A stretch of 60,524 nt of DNA, from contig DIXH01000088.1 in assembly GCA_002428605.1 (NCBI GenBank), positions 1 through 60,524 of the forward strand. Reading direction: 5' to 3'. Shown piece after piece: positions 40,847 to 49,930 of the stretch. The notes under the pieces are model-generated. The model saw only the letters and a program-made list of their open reading frames with translations, had not been told where the DNA came from and did not search any database. The position numbers were made by a program, and so were the translations under genes. Source of the DNA: Clostridiaceae bacterium UBA6085. Lineage in GTDB: Bacteria > Bacillota > Clostridia > Clostridiales > Clostridiaceae. Positions within the stretch are counted from its first letter, which is position 1; every line of letters begins with the position of its first letter.

Positions 40847-42162
40847 AGATACTTCTCATACAGCCAAGCCCCTATGACAGGAGCAGGAAACCGATAAAGA
40901 AGAAGAAGCTCTATTTCGTGGGACTTGCCCTTCCGCTCCTTGCGGCACTGACACCTCCGGAGCATGAGGTGGAGATCATACTCGAGATACTTGAGGACAT
41001 ACCATTCGATACGGATGCTGAGCTCATAGGCATCAGCTCAATGGGACATGGGGTGATAAGGTCCATTGACATTGCAGAAGAATTCAGGAGACGCGGAAAG
41101 ACAGTGGTCCTTGGGGGTTATATGGCGAGCCTCATGGCTGAGGAGGCGAAAAAATACTGCGATGCGGTGGTCGTCGGTGATGCAGAGCTTGTCTGGAGCG
41201 AGCTCATAAGTGACTTTGAGAAAGGTGAGCTTAAGCCACTCTACGAGAACAGGCTGAAAAGGGGATGGTTCACAACGCCTCCTCCAAGGTTCGACCTGAT
41301 CCTTGATAAGAAACTTGGGGATTTCCTGCCTGTCCAGGCAGGAAGGGGCTGCCCCCACAGCTGCAGCTTCTGCTCAGTCGCCTGCCTTTATGAGGGTACA
41401 TACATTAGGAAGAGCGTTGAGGAGGTCATGAGGGACATAAGTCAGGTCAAGGAGCTTGGATACAGGAAGTTCCTTCTGCTTGACGACAACATTTTTGCTG
41501 ACCGGGTTTACCTTGGAAAGCTGCTTGCTGAGATAAAAGCCATTGGCATGGAATGGATGAGCCAGTGCGACATAAGGATAGGAAGCGAGGACAAGCTTCT
41601 GAAGGACCTAAAGGAAAGCGGTTGCACCACACTTTCCTTCGGGCTTGAGAGCATAACGAAGGAAAGCCTGAAGGCAATGGACAAGTCCTGGGCGAAGCCT
41701 GAGGATTATCCGAGACTGATAAGGAACATACAGGACCACGGTATAGATGTGTCCACTGAGATGGTTGTGGGAGGAGAGGCAGACACCCTTGAATCCATAA
41801 GGGCTACCAAAGCTTTCATCGAGGACAACAAGATCTCCGTACCCAGGTTCTACATACTTACACCGATACCCGGAACAAGGTTCTTCAAGGACATTGAGAG
41901 GCAGGGAAGGCTCGTGAAGGAGGACATTTATTCCTTCGATGGAACGGAGGCAGTATATTCACACCCGAACATGACGCCTGACGAGCTTACGAAAGCCTAT
42001 TGGGACCTTTACAGGTCACTATTCACCAAACGCTCAATTTTCAAAAGGAACTTACTCAGGAAGGAATTCCTAAAAAAGCCTGGGAAATACCTTTTCTACA
42101 CGATCGTGAACCTTTATTACAGGTACCAGATAAGCCAGGGGATTACACCCAATATATTCTAA
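40843..42162 (+). CDS. radical SAM protein with cobalamin-domain-like N-terminus (3 of 4)
   Basis: 439 residues and the most canonical B12-radical SAM protein of the four. The N-terminal domain reads ILLIQPSPYDRS, LIGISSMGHG, VVLGGYMASL and AVVVGDAELVWSEL, as in BchE/HpnP/P-methylase-type proteins. The cluster motif is Cys170-PHS-Cys174-SF-Cys177 in AGRGCPHSCSFC. SFGLESI, TEMVVGGEADT and LTPIPGTRFF follow. It is less like the other three than they are like one another. Starts by ATGA overlap with the preceding gene. Confidence 0.9.
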   Translation: MKILLIQPSPYDRSRKPIKKKKLYFVGLALPLLAALTPPEHEVEIILEILEDIPFDTDAELIGISSMGHGVIRSIDIAEEFRRRGKTVVLGGYMASLMAEEAKKYCDAVVVGDAELVWSELISDFEKGELKPLYENRLKRGWFTTPPPRFDLILDKKLGDFLPVQAGRGCPHSCSFCSVACLYEGTYIRKSVEEVMRDISQVKELGYRKFLLLDDNIFADRVYLGKLLAEIKAIGMEWMSQCDIRIGSEDKLLKDLKESGCTTLSFGLESITKESLKAMDKSWAKPEDYPRLIRNIQDHGIDVSTEMVVGGEADTLESIRATKAFIEDNKISVPRFYILTPIPGTRFFKDIERQGRLVKEDIYSFDGTEAVYSHPNMTPDELTKAYWDLYRSLFTKRSIFKRNLLRKEFLKKPGKYLFYTIVNLYYRYQISQGITPNIF

Positions 42163-42171
42163 GGAGACTAT

Positions 42172-43536
42172 ATGAGGATACTTCTTGCAAGACCGCCAAG
42201 GCCGAAGCAGGCGATAACAGTCAGCGACTTCATGTTCTCCGAGCCAATAGGGCTTGAGATGATATACGGATTGCTTAAAGAAGAACATGATGTGGAGATA
42301 TTCGACATGATGGTTGAGAAGGGCAGCCTTAAGGAAAAGGTTATGCAATATAAGCCGGGTGCTGTTGGTATAACCAGCCTCTGTATAGATGTGGATGTTG
42401 TCATCTCCCTTTGCCGTGAGGTGAAGGCAGTAAATGCTGACATCGTGACCCTTGCAGGGGGCACTCAGGCGTACCTCTCTCCAATGTCATTTGCAGACGA
42501 GTCAGTAGACTATATCTTCGAATTTGTTGACGGAGAGAATATAAAGACCTTTTTTAGGGAGCTCGGAAGAGGTGCTGGGATACCAGCACTCCCGGGTGTG
42601 CGTGCAAGAAACGATGATTACAAGTCCCATGGCCCGAAGGGCAGGAACGGATATTTTCTCCCGGACAGGCAGTCCACTAAAAAGTACCGTAGCGAATACT
42701 CCTATTTCGGGTACAGGCCAGCGGCCATAATGGAATATGGGATAGGCTGCGAGAAGGCCTGCGATTTCTGCCTCAGGTGGAGGATCGAAGGCTACAAGGA
42801 AGAACTCCTGGACCTTGAAATAACTAGAAAGGACCTCATGTCAATAGAAGAGAATACCATAATGCTCATGGACAACGACTTCTTTGCGAGCGAGCTTAAG
42901 ATAAGGACCTTCCTTGACCTCGTAAGGGAGCTTGGGTTAAGGAAGAACTTCATAGTCTATGCTTCAGTCAAGGGGATCCTGGACTTCGAGCCGCTGGTCA
43001 GGGAATTCAAGGAAAATGGACTGAAGGCGGTCCTTGTCGGCTATGAGACCTTCAGCGATGAGGAACTGGATATCTACAGGAAGAAGTCTGATACATCTGA
43101 CAACCTTAAGGCTGCAAAAGTACTGAAGGATATCGGGATCGACGTATGGGCATCCTTCATGGCGCATCCTGACTGGTCGGCTGATGATTTTCGGAAGTTC
43201 AGGAAATACATTGGCCTTCTTAAACCGCAGACAAGCTCGATCAACCCGCTTACACCATTCCCGAACCTTCCCATGTACGGGAAGTACAAGGACAGGCTGC
43301 TTCATTCAGCTGAAGAGTATGACAAATGGTCCTTCGGACAGGTGACCATAAGGCCATCCAATATGACCCTCAGGCGATACTACTATGAGCTGATGGTCAC
43401 AAACCTATACGTGAACCTTGTGGTAAACAGCAAGACTGAGATGCTCAGGCAATTCGGTATAGGCAACATTACGAGGATAATATCCGGATCGATGAGGACA
43501 TTTTCAAGGTACGTGAGGCTTATGGCAAAGGCATAA
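42172..43536 (+). CDS. radical SAM protein with cobalamin-domain-like N-terminus (4 of 4)
   Basis: 454 residues, same plan as the first two paralogues: RILLARPPRPKQAI start, EPIGLEMIYGLL, VGITSLCID, TLAGGTQAYLSP. The [4Fe-4S] cysteines are 193, 197 and 200 in GCEKACDFC, where Glu replaces the usual Pro after the first Cys. IMLMDNDFFAS and AVLVGYETF mark the barrel. The C-terminus is similar to that of the second paralogue (MLRQFGIGNITRIISGS). Starts nine bases after the third gene, and a terminator follows, ending the operon. Confidence 0.87.
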   Translation: MRILLARPPRPKQAITVSDFMFSEPIGLEMIYGLLKEEHDVEIFDMMVEKGSLKEKVMQYKPGAVGITSLCIDVDVVISLCREVKAVNADIVTLAGGTQAYLSPMSFADESVDYIFEFVDGENIKTFFRELGRGAGIPALPGVRARNDDYKSHGPKGRNGYFLPDRQSTKKYRSEYSYFGYRPAAIMEYGIGCEKACDFCLRWRIEGYKEELLDLEITRKDLMSIEENTIMLMDNDFFASELKIRTFLDLVRELGLRKNFIVYASVKGILDFEPLVREFKENGLKAVLVGYETFSDEELDIYRKKSDTSDNLKAAKVLKDIGIDVWASFMAHPDWSADDFRKFRKYIGLLKPQTSSINPLTPFPNLPMYGKYKDRLLHSAEEYDKWSFGQVTIRPSNMTLRRYYYELMVTNLYVNLVVNSKTEMLRQFGIGNITRIISGSMRTFSRYVRLMAKA

Positions 43537-43572
43537 TGAAAGCAATTAAGATCAGCTGATTCTTTGGACAAT

Positions 43573-43613
43573 AAAGGGGAGCTATTCCTGGAATAGGATA
43601 GCTCCTCCTTTTT
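43573..43613 (+). terminator. rho-independent terminator of the radical SAM operon
   Basis: AAAGGGGAGCTAT pairs imperfectly with ATAGCTCCTCCTTT (one bulge), followed by T5. Confidence 0.75.
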
Positions 43614-43706
43614 GTCCACCTCACCAGGCCATTGACCATGCTCAGCAGACTCATACAAAAGAAACATCAAGCAGTAATTGCAGCGTCACTTTCACTAATA
43701 GCCTGA

Positions 43707-44807
43707 TTACAGCTGGGTAGAGCGCCTTCTTGTTTTCTCAAATGCAGCGCTGAGCTTAGCCACTGCAGCATCTCCAACTTCAATGGTGCTGGAGTTTCCG
43801 CCAAGGTCCGGGGTGAGTATCTTTCCTTCGGTAAGAACCTGCTCGATAACATCGATGAGGAGCTTTCCCCAGTCCTCATGACCAAAAAAGTCAAGCATCT
43901 GACTGGCAGACCATATCGATGCCAGAGGATTCGCTATGCTTTTACCTGCGATATCCGGTGCAGAACCGTGTATGGGCTCAAACATGGATGGGAAATTGCG
44001 TTCCGGATTAATGTTGGCACCTGCAGCCAGCCCCATACCACCGGCAATAGCCGCACCAAGGTCAGTGAGGATATCACCAAAGAGGTTTGAAGTGACAACG
44101 ATCTGGAATCTTTGTGGCTGTTTTACGAAAAACATGCTTGCCGCATCAACAAGCAGCGAATAGGTCTTCACATCAGGATATTCTCTTCCTATTTCATTGA
44201 AGACTTCATCCCAGAACACCATGCTGTAGTTAAGGGCGTTCGCTTTGCTTACATTGGTGAGAGTCTTTTTCTCTTTTCGTGCCAGTTCATAAGCGTATCT
44301 GATGACACGTTCACAGCCTACTCTCGAAAAAACGGCATTTTGAATGACGACTTCATGAGGCTTGCCCTTATATAGCCAGCTTCCTGAGCCTGCATATTCT
44401 CCTTCGCTGTTTTCACGCACCACGATCATATCCACATCTTCTTTTTTTACACCTGTCAACGGGCATGGTGCACCCTCCAGGAGCTTAATAGGGCGGAGGT
44501 TGATGTACTGGTCGAAGCTTTTACGGATAATGAGCAAAAGGTCCCAGAGGGAAATATGGTCCGGGACACCCGGAGCACCCACGGCTCCAAGATAAATGGC
44601 GTCAAATTCCTTAAGCTGGTCTATCCCATCCTTTGGCATCATAAAGCCGTTTTGCAGGTAGTATTCGCATCCCCAGGGAAAATATGTGAAATCGAAGCCA
44701 AATGTTCCGTCAAGCTCAGATACTTTTCTCAGTACCTTAACACCCTCATTTATGACCTCAGGACCAACACCGTCTCCTGGAATAACTGCAATCTTATATT
44801 TTTTCAT
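43707..44807 (-). CDS. tartrate dehydrogenase / D-malate dehydrogenase family
   Basis: 366-residue beta-decarboxylating dehydrogenase of the isocitrate/isopropylmalate family. The block GAVGAPGVPDHISLWDLLL followed by DQYINLRP is typical of the tartrate/D-malate branch. Catalytic Tyr (EGEYAGSG) and Lys-Asn (VSKANALNYS) and metal Asp residues (VTSNLFGDILTDLG) are present. NAD+- and Mn/Mg-dependent oxidation and decarboxylation of (D)-malate or tartrate to pyruvate or related products is expected. Start ATG 44807 follows AAGGAG. Single-gene unit converging on the radical SAM operon. Confidence 0.88.
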   Translation of the reverse strand: MKKYKIAVIPGDGVGPEVINEGVKVLRKVSELDGTFGFDFTYFPWGCEYYLQNGFMMPKDGIDQLKEFDAIYLGAVGAPGVPDHISLWDLLLIIRKSFDQYINLRPIKLLEGAPCPLTGVKKEDVDMIVVRENSEGEYAGSGSWLYKGKPHEVVIQNAVFSRVGCERVIRYAYELARKEKKTLTNVSKANALNYSMVFWDEVFNEIGREYPDVKTYSLLVDAASMFFVKQPQRFQIVVTSNLFGDILTDLGAAIAGGMGLAAGANINPERNFPSMFEPIHGSAPDIAGKSIANPLASIWSASQMLDFFGHEDWGKLLIDVIEQVLTEGKILTPDLGGNSSTIEVGDAAVAKLSAAFEKTRRRSTQL

Positions 44808-45010
44808 AAGTAGCTCCTTATTGCTTTAATTTTTGTATCTGATTCAAGCGTAACAGAGTGAAAATTCAAATGCAATAAACAGCGAGTCCGGTGATTGAGA
44901 AAAGGTGAAGACCAAATCTCTGGTATAGACAACATGGTAACCTGATGAATATCCGAGTTAAAATAACAATTGTAAAATTGAATAACATAAAATTTAAATT
45001 GCCGGAAAGC

Positions 45011-45039
45011 TTCACAAGTCGCCTGGATTTACATATAAT
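45011..45039 (+). promoter_or_regulatory. sigma-A promoter of ccdA-tlpA
   Basis: TTCACA (45011-45016), 17-base spacer, perfect TATAAT (45034-45039), 30 bases before the ccdA start. Confidence 0.7.
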
Positions 45040-45069
45040 ATAGGTAATCAGAAAGCGAAGGATGTACAG

Positions 45070-45735
45070 ATGGATTATTTGATTTCGTTCCTCGAAGGGA
45101 CAATAACGTTCATATCCCCCTGCCTTTTACCCATGCTGCCGATATACATATCGTATTTCGCAGGTCAGGAAGAAGGTAAAAGCAAGCCGATAGTCAATGC
45201 ACTTGGATTCGTCCTGGGCTTCTCAATTGTGTTCACCACCCTTGGTGCACTTGCGGGAAGCATCGGAAGCCTCCTTGTGAGGTATGGAAGAGTCCTGGAT
45301 ATTGTTGCGGGCTCCGTTATCATACTGTTCGGACTGAGCTACCTTGGTCTGTTCAGGATATCCATCTTCAACAGGGGGATGAAGCCTGGCGGCAAGGATC
45401 CCGGAAAGGGGTTCCTGTCATCGGTACTTTTCGGCATGGCATTCTCAATAGGATGGACACCTTGTCTCGGTACATTTTTGGGATCTGCGCTCATGCTTGC
45501 AGCTTCAAAAGGAAGCGCAGTCAAGGGAATAATGATGCTTGCAAGCTACTCGGTGGGACTCGGGATTCCATTCATACTGAGTGCAATACTCATCGACAGC
45601 CTAAAGGGTGCCTTTGACTTCATCAAGAGGCACTACAGGACAGTTGAGATAGTCTCAGGCGTTTTGCTCATTACATTAGGGATCATGATGCTCACCGGAT
45701 ATCTCGGAAGGCTACTTTCGCTGATGTCATTTTGA
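45070..45735 (+). CDS. ccdA: CcdA-type thiol-disulfide membrane electron carrier
   Basis: 221-residue membrane protein with six transmembrane helices. The two redox cysteines in the usual places are in SPCLLPMLPIYISY (TM1) and GWTPCLGTFLGSAL (TM4), each followed by Pro-rich signatures. CcdA moves electrons from cytoplasmic thioredoxin to extracytoplasmic thiol proteins. The directly following tlpA-like gene encodes its probable partner. Start ATG 45070 follows AAGGA. Confidence 0.93.
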   Translation: MDYLISFLEGTITFISPCLLPMLPIYISYFAGQEEGKSKPIVNALGFVLGFSIVFTTLGALAGSIGSLLVRYGRVLDIVAGSVIILFGLSYLGLFRISIFNRGMKPGGKDPGKGFLSSVLFGMAFSIGWTPCLGTFLGSALMLAASKGSAVKGIMMLASYSVGLGIPFILSAILIDSLKGAFDFIKRHYRTVEIVSGVLLITLGIMMLTGYLGRLLSLMSF

Positions 45736-45754
45736 TTGGAAGGGAATTGATATA

Positions 45755-46333
45755 ATGGATAAGAAAGTAAAGGCTCTACTCAGCGTGCTTCTGTTGGTTC
45801 TTGTGATCGGAGGATCATATGCAGGATATAAGGTCCTCAGTAAGGGTAATGCTCCCCAGCCCACTCAGCCTTCACAGTCGACTTCCGGAAGCGAGACTGA
45901 AGAGAAGACACCTGCCCCGGACTTCAGGGTGTTTGACGGTTCGGGCAAAGAGGTTAGGCTGTCTGATTTCAAGGGTGAGATTGTAGTGATTAACTTCTGG
46001 GCTTCATGGTGTCCGCCCTGCAAGGAGGAGATGCCATACTTCCAGAAGGCATACGAGCAGTATGGGGACAGGGTGAAATTCATGATGCTTGACCTCGTTG
46101 ACGGAAGCCGTGAGACAAAGGCCACAGGACAGAAATTCATAGCAGACAACAAGTACACATTCCCTGTCTACTATGACACTAATTCCGATGCTGCAATAAA
46201 ATACGGTATCAGCTCCATTCCGACAACTGCATTCATAGACAGGGAAGGGAACATTGTGACCGGATATGTTGGCTCCGTGAGTGGACTTGAAGATATCACT
46301 GCGGTAATCGAGATGATCCTGAAGGGTAAATGA
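45755..46333 (+). CDS. TlpA/ResA-type membrane-anchored thiol-disulfide oxidoreductase
   Basis: 192 residues: an N-terminal membrane anchor (about 5-27), a Ser/Thr/Pro-rich linker, and a thioredoxin-fold domain outside the cell. The active site is WCPPC with Cys86 and Cys89; cis-Pro is in GISSIPTTAFID. With CcdA it would reduce disulfides of exported proteins. No cytochrome c genes are nearby, so its target is unknown. Start ATG 45755 follows GGAAGGG. Confidence 0.92.
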   Translation: MDKKVKALLSVLLLVLVIGGSYAGYKVLSKGNAPQPTQPSQSTSGSETEEKTPAPDFRVFDGSGKEVRLSDFKGEIVVINFWASWCPPCKEEMPYFQKAYEQYGDRVKFMMLDLVDGSRETKATGQKFIADNKYTFPVYYDTNSDAAIKYGISSIPTTAFIDREGNIVTGYVGSVSGLEDITAVIEMILKGK

Positions 46334-46359
46334 CAACATTACATAACTGAATAGCATTT

Positions 46360-46390
46360 TGGTCAGCTTGCGCAGCAGGCTGGCTTTTTT
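46360..46390 (+). terminator. rho-independent terminator
   Basis: GTCAGC / GCTGGC stem (with G-U) around TTGCGCAGCAG, followed by seven T; ends ccdA-tlpA. Confidence 0.65.
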
Positions 46391-46459
46391 TGGCAAAAAT
46401 CTTCCAAACTCCTTTTAAAGACACAATACTTGATGATAATAAACAATTGTATGACTGAT

Positions 46460-46489
46460 TTGCGTAATATATTATTGTTACCATATAAT
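46460..46489 (+). promoter_or_regulatory. sigma-A promoter of the lipoprotein gene
   Basis: TTGCGT (46460-46465), 18-base spacer, perfect TATAAT (46484-46489), about 36 bases before the start. Confidence 0.55.
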
Positions 46490-46525
46490 AAAATCGATGA
46501 ATATATTATACAAGGGGGAGGAATC

Positions 46526-47182
46526 TTGAGAATAAAGAGAATACTGATTTTGAACGTGTTTCTTGTAGTATCATTAGGTTTTGCTGGATGCAGTGGTAAT
46601 TCACAGACAGAACTTGGAGAGATGAAGCTGGAGGTGGTCAGGCTTCAAGAGAATTCTGAAACACTGAGAAAAGACATAGAGAACTTGGAAGCTGAGAATT
46701 CTGAACTGAAAAGCGAAATATCGAAACTTGAGGAACTTATTAATCTGAATGATTCGAAGGGGGACCTGACAGACCTGACTCTTTATGAAGAAGCAAAATA
46801 TGAGGAATTCAAGGCATCATATGATGAGGGGAGACTGGTGGGTCTGGGGCCACTATCTGTCTGCAAGCTGTACCTCTATGCGACCTCTGCTAAGGATTAC
46901 GAGACTACATACGAGCTATACACTAAAAATGAGAACTATGTCCAATGGTCAAAAGAGGAAGACAGGAATTTCCCGGAAAGCGACAGGATAAAGGATTTTG
47001 AGGTCTATAAGGATGTTTACGACCTCAACATACAATATTCTGGTTCGGATGAAGAACATGCAGCAATAACCTGGAAAAGCAGGAACGGAGATTCTGATGA
47101 AAAACTGGGTGCATATACTTATGGGTTCAGTCTTGTAAGAGATGGCGATATCTGGAAGGTGAATTTCCTTCCTATTCAATAG
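46526..47182 (+). CDS. lipoprotein with coiled coil, unknown function
   Basis: 218 residues. A lipoprotein signal peptide (RIKRILILNVFLVVSLGFAGC) has its lipobox Cys at about residue 21. A strong coiled coil follows (about 32-75, heptads of Leu in EVVRLQENSETLRKDIENL and beyond), then a mixed C-terminal domain of ~130 residues (YLYATSAKDYETTYELYT, ending SLVRDGDIWKVNFLPIQ) recalling NTF2-like folds. No family was recognised. The start is TTG 46526, four bases after GGGGGAGG; an ATG 96 bases upstream has no site. Monocistronic, with promoter and terminator. Confidence 0.78.
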   Translation: MRIKRILILNVFLVVSLGFAGCSGNSQTELGEMKLEVVRLQENSETLRKDIENLEAENSELKSEISKLEELINLNDSKGDLTDLTLYEEAKYEEFKASYDEGRLVGLGPLSVCKLYLYATSAKDYETTYELYTKNENYVQWSKEEDRNFPESDRIKDFEVYKDVYDLNIQYSGSDEEHAAITWKSRNGDSDEKLGAYTYGFSLVRDGDIWKVNFLPIQ

Positions 47183-47204
47183 GCTCGGTATATTGGCAAT
47201 GAAG

Positions 47205-47231
47205 AGTTGACTGAACAGTCAACTTTTTTTG
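47205..47231 (+). terminator. rho-independent terminator
   Basis: AGTTGACTG / CAGTCAACT perfect 9-bp stem, followed by a T7 run. Confidence 0.85.
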
Positions 47232-47293
47232 CACTAAACCCAGACAGAGCCTTTCATCTATAGATTACTTAAATGGGATGAATTTCCGTCTGG

Positions 47294-47314
47294 TATGTAG
47301 TAAAATACTACATA
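47294..47314. promoter_or_regulatory. palindromic operator upstream of the second sigma-54 activator
   Basis: TATGTAGTA-AAA-TACTACATA, a perfect 9-bp inverted repeat 28 bases before the gene start. Its position suits autoregulation or control by another repressor. Confidence 0.5.
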
Positions 47315-47341
47315 AGGCGTTAAGCCAAATGGGGGTATTTT

Positions 47342-48760
47342 ATGGACAGGTATTCGAGCTGGCTGGATCCTGATGATTTGAGCCGGGAAATGATGGAGTA
47401 TTACGCGAATGAGGCACTGGAAAGCATTGGTTCTGTTGCAATCATAGACAAGGATTTCAGGATGGTCTACATCAATGACAAGTATGCGGAGTCATTGGGG
47501 ATAGACAAGCAAAAATCCCTGGGAAAGCCTGTCAGCGAGGTGATAGACAATACGAACATGACAAATGTTGCGAAAACCGGTCATCCTGAGCTTGGGGTAC
47601 TTTATTCGAGAAATGGCGTCAATTTTGTCATAAACAAGTTTCCGATAATGAAAAACGGGGAGTTTATGGGGATAGTCGGGATATCGACGTTCCAGGACAG
47701 CGACAAGCTTATTTCGCTCAAGGCTAGGCTTGATAACCTTGTGAAGGAGCTCAACTACTACAAGGATAAGAGCAAAAAGCAGAATGCCGCCAAATACAGC
47801 ATCGATGACATCATATCCCAGAATGATACCATGCTGAAATTGAAGTCGCTGGTGCATAAGATGGCTTCAACAAAATCAACCGTGCTGATATCCGGGGAGA
47901 GCGGGACAGGAAAGGAACTTTTCGCACATTCACTGCATTCGTTGAGCAACAGGTCGGGAATGCCTTTCCAGTGGATCAACTGCTCGACGATACCGGAGAA
48001 CCTCATAGAATCCGAGCTTTTCGGCTATGAAAAGGGTACTTTTACGGGTGCGTTAAAGGATGGTAAGCTCGGCGAGTTTGAGGTTGCAAACGGCGGAACC
48101 ATGATGTTGGATGAGATTGATTCCCTTCCTCTGCCAATGCAGGCAAAGCTGCTGAGGGTGCTGCAGGAGAAGGAGATAAGGAGGATAGGCGGCAAAGATA
48201 CGATCGATATCGATGTCCGCATGATATTCACGACGAACAAGGACCTGCTGGAAATGGTAAGGAACGGTCAGTTCAGGGAGGACCTCTACTACAGGATAAA
48301 TGTAATGAACATATCAATTCCACCACTGAGGGAGAGGAAGGAGGACATTCCATACATAATCGAGAGGTTCATCCAGAAGTTTAACCAGGAGATGGGTATG
48401 AGGGTTACCGGCGTCTCACCTGAAGCCCTTGACCTGCTTATGGGATATGGGTGGCCTGGCAACATACGGGAACTGGAGAACTATGTGGAAAGGGCATTCA
48501 TCTATTCCACCGGTGGTATGCTGGGACTTGAGCATTTTGATTTTCTTGAAAAGCTGCCCGCAGCTGATTCAATAGAAGGGCATAAAAGATTAGTTTATGA
48601 GGAAACTAAGCTGAGGGATATGGTGGCAAGGGTTGAAAAAGAAGCGATATCCGAAGCCATGGCCAGATTCGATGGCAACAAGAAACGGGCTGCAGAATCC
48701 CTTGGAGTGGACAGAAGTGTATTCTATGAGAAGCTTAGAAGGTATGGAATTGGATTATGA
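47342..48760 (+). CDS. sigma-54-dependent activator with PAS domain
   Basis: 472 residues: an N-terminal PAS sensor (about 20-125, AIIDKDFRMVYINDKYAE), an AAA+ domain with Walker A GESGTGKE at about 185 and the sigma-54 loop GTFTGA at about 232 (Thr for the usual Ala), Walker B GGTMMLDEIDSLP, and a Fis-type helix-turn-helix at the end (NKKRAAESLGVDRSVFYEKL). Start ATG 47342 follows GGGGG. A good -24/-12 promoter lies 108 bases beyond its stop, before the BKACE operon, which is its very likely target. The PAS ligand is probably a substrate of that pathway. Confidence 0.94.
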   Translation: MDRYSSWLDPDDLSREMMEYYANEALESIGSVAIIDKDFRMVYINDKYAESLGIDKQKSLGKPVSEVIDNTNMTNVAKTGHPELGVLYSRNGVNFVINKFPIMKNGEFMGIVGISTFQDSDKLISLKARLDNLVKELNYYKDKSKKQNAAKYSIDDIISQNDTMLKLKSLVHKMASTKSTVLISGESGTGKELFAHSLHSLSNRSGMPFQWINCSTIPENLIESELFGYEKGTFTGALKDGKLGEFEVANGGTMMLDEIDSLPLPMQAKLLRVLQEKEIRRIGGKDTIDIDVRMIFTTNKDLLEMVRNGQFREDLYYRINVMNISIPPLRERKEDIPYIIERFIQKFNQEMGMRVTGVSPEALDLLMGYGWPGNIRELENYVERAFIYSTGGMLGLEHFDFLEKLPAADSIEGHKRLVYEETKLRDMVARVEKEAISEAMARFDGNKKRAAESLGVDRSVFYEKLRRYGIGL

Positions 48761-48839
48761 TTCAATCAGTGCAGTGAAAGGCTACATGCATGAGGCGATA
48801 AGCTACACAAATGGATAGAAAATTGAAGATTATAGCAAG

Positions 48840-48864
48840 AAAAGCCTGGATTTCAGGCTTTTTT
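48840..48864 (+). terminator. rho-independent terminator
   Basis: AAGCCTG / CAGGCTT stem with a 5-base loop followed by T6; separates the activator gene from the sigma-54 promoter that starts five bases later. Confidence 0.8.
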
Positions 48865-48868
48865 CTTT

Positions 48869-48884
48869 TGGCACGGATATTGCT
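48869..48884 (+). promoter_or_regulatory. sigma-54 (-24/-12) promoter of the BKACE operon
   Basis: TGGCACGGATATTGCT: -24 TGGCAC, five-base spacer, -12 TTGC, matching the consensus TGGCAC-N5-TTGC. It is 70 bases before the BKACE gene and directly behind the gene of a sigma-54 activator. Confidence 0.88.
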
Positions 48885-48953
48885 AATCATTAAGTAAGAT
48901 CAAGAAAACGTTTTTAGCTGTAAAATCAAAAATTGATTATCTAGGAGGATAAA

Positions 48954-49832
48954 ATGGCAAAGAAGATCATTATAACTGTAGCACCAAGCAGCAATTTCCA
49001 GGGCAAGGAGGCAAATCCAGCGATTCCTGAGCAGCCGGAGGAGGTAGCCCAGGCAACGTATGACGCATACAATGCAGGAGCATCCATAGTTCACTTCCAT
49101 TCAAGGGACAGGCAGGGTATTCCTACAAACGACAGGAATGTGATCATTGAAACGGTCTAGCAGATAAGGAGCCGCTGCAGGGATATCATCATACAGCCGA
49201 GCGTAGCTCCAGCGAACAGGCCTGACAGGATCAATACGGCAGATGACGGACTCAGTTCACTTGATGTAGGGGCTGAGATGGCATCCCTTGACTGCGGGAT
49301 AGTGGTAATCCCTTCAAGGGTACCCGATCTGGAGGGACCTGACAGGGTAATTGGATGGACAAGGAGATGGCTCGTCGAGACCGCTACAAAAATGAAGGCG
49401 CTCGGCATCAAACCGGAAATGGAGATATTCAATGATGCTCAGCTTGAAGATGCCATCAATCTTCTTGTAAAGCCGGGCCTTATCATCGGCAACCCAACCT
49501 TCACGTTTGTAATGAACATGAAGACAAGTCAGGGCGGAGTTGAGTGGAGCATGGAGAATCTGGCGCACTTTGTAAGGAAAACACCACCTGGATCCATGTT
49601 CGGGACCATGGGAGTAGGAGCCAGCCAGTACTTCGCAACGCTTGGCTCACTGCTCTATGGCGGAAATATCCGTGTAGGATTTGAGGACAACATATATTAC
49701 CGTAAGGGCGAACTCGCTACAAGCAATGCACAGCTGGTCGAGCGTATCGTAAAGGTTGCCCGTGACCTTGGCTATGAGATAGCATCGCCTGATGAAGCAA
49801 GGGAAATGATGGGAATCACAAAGAGGCTTTAG
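48954..49832 (+). pseudogene. BKACE (beta-keto acid cleavage enzyme), interrupted by one in-frame TAG
   Basis: A complete 292-codon frame except for an amber stop at 49158-49160. BKACE enzymes condense a beta-keto acid with acetyl-CoA to give acetoacetate and a new acyl-CoA. Start ATG 48954 follows AGGAGG. Family features: IIITVAPSSN start, zinc ligands in IVHFHSRD, MASLDCGI, MEIFNDAQLED, and GNIRVGFEDNIYY near the end. The stop falls in ETV-stop-QIRSRC, a helix where family members have any residue, and no frameshift is present. Reinitiation could yield only a fragment. Read-through or recoding is possible but there is no sign of it. Confidence 0.85.
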
Positions 49833-49930
49833 TTCTTTTCATCCATATCTATGTCTGATTAACGGGTTGATAAAGGTATTTACTGGTTCCATGGTTATAT
49901 TCAAAAAATACTTAATGGGTGGTTGTCAAA

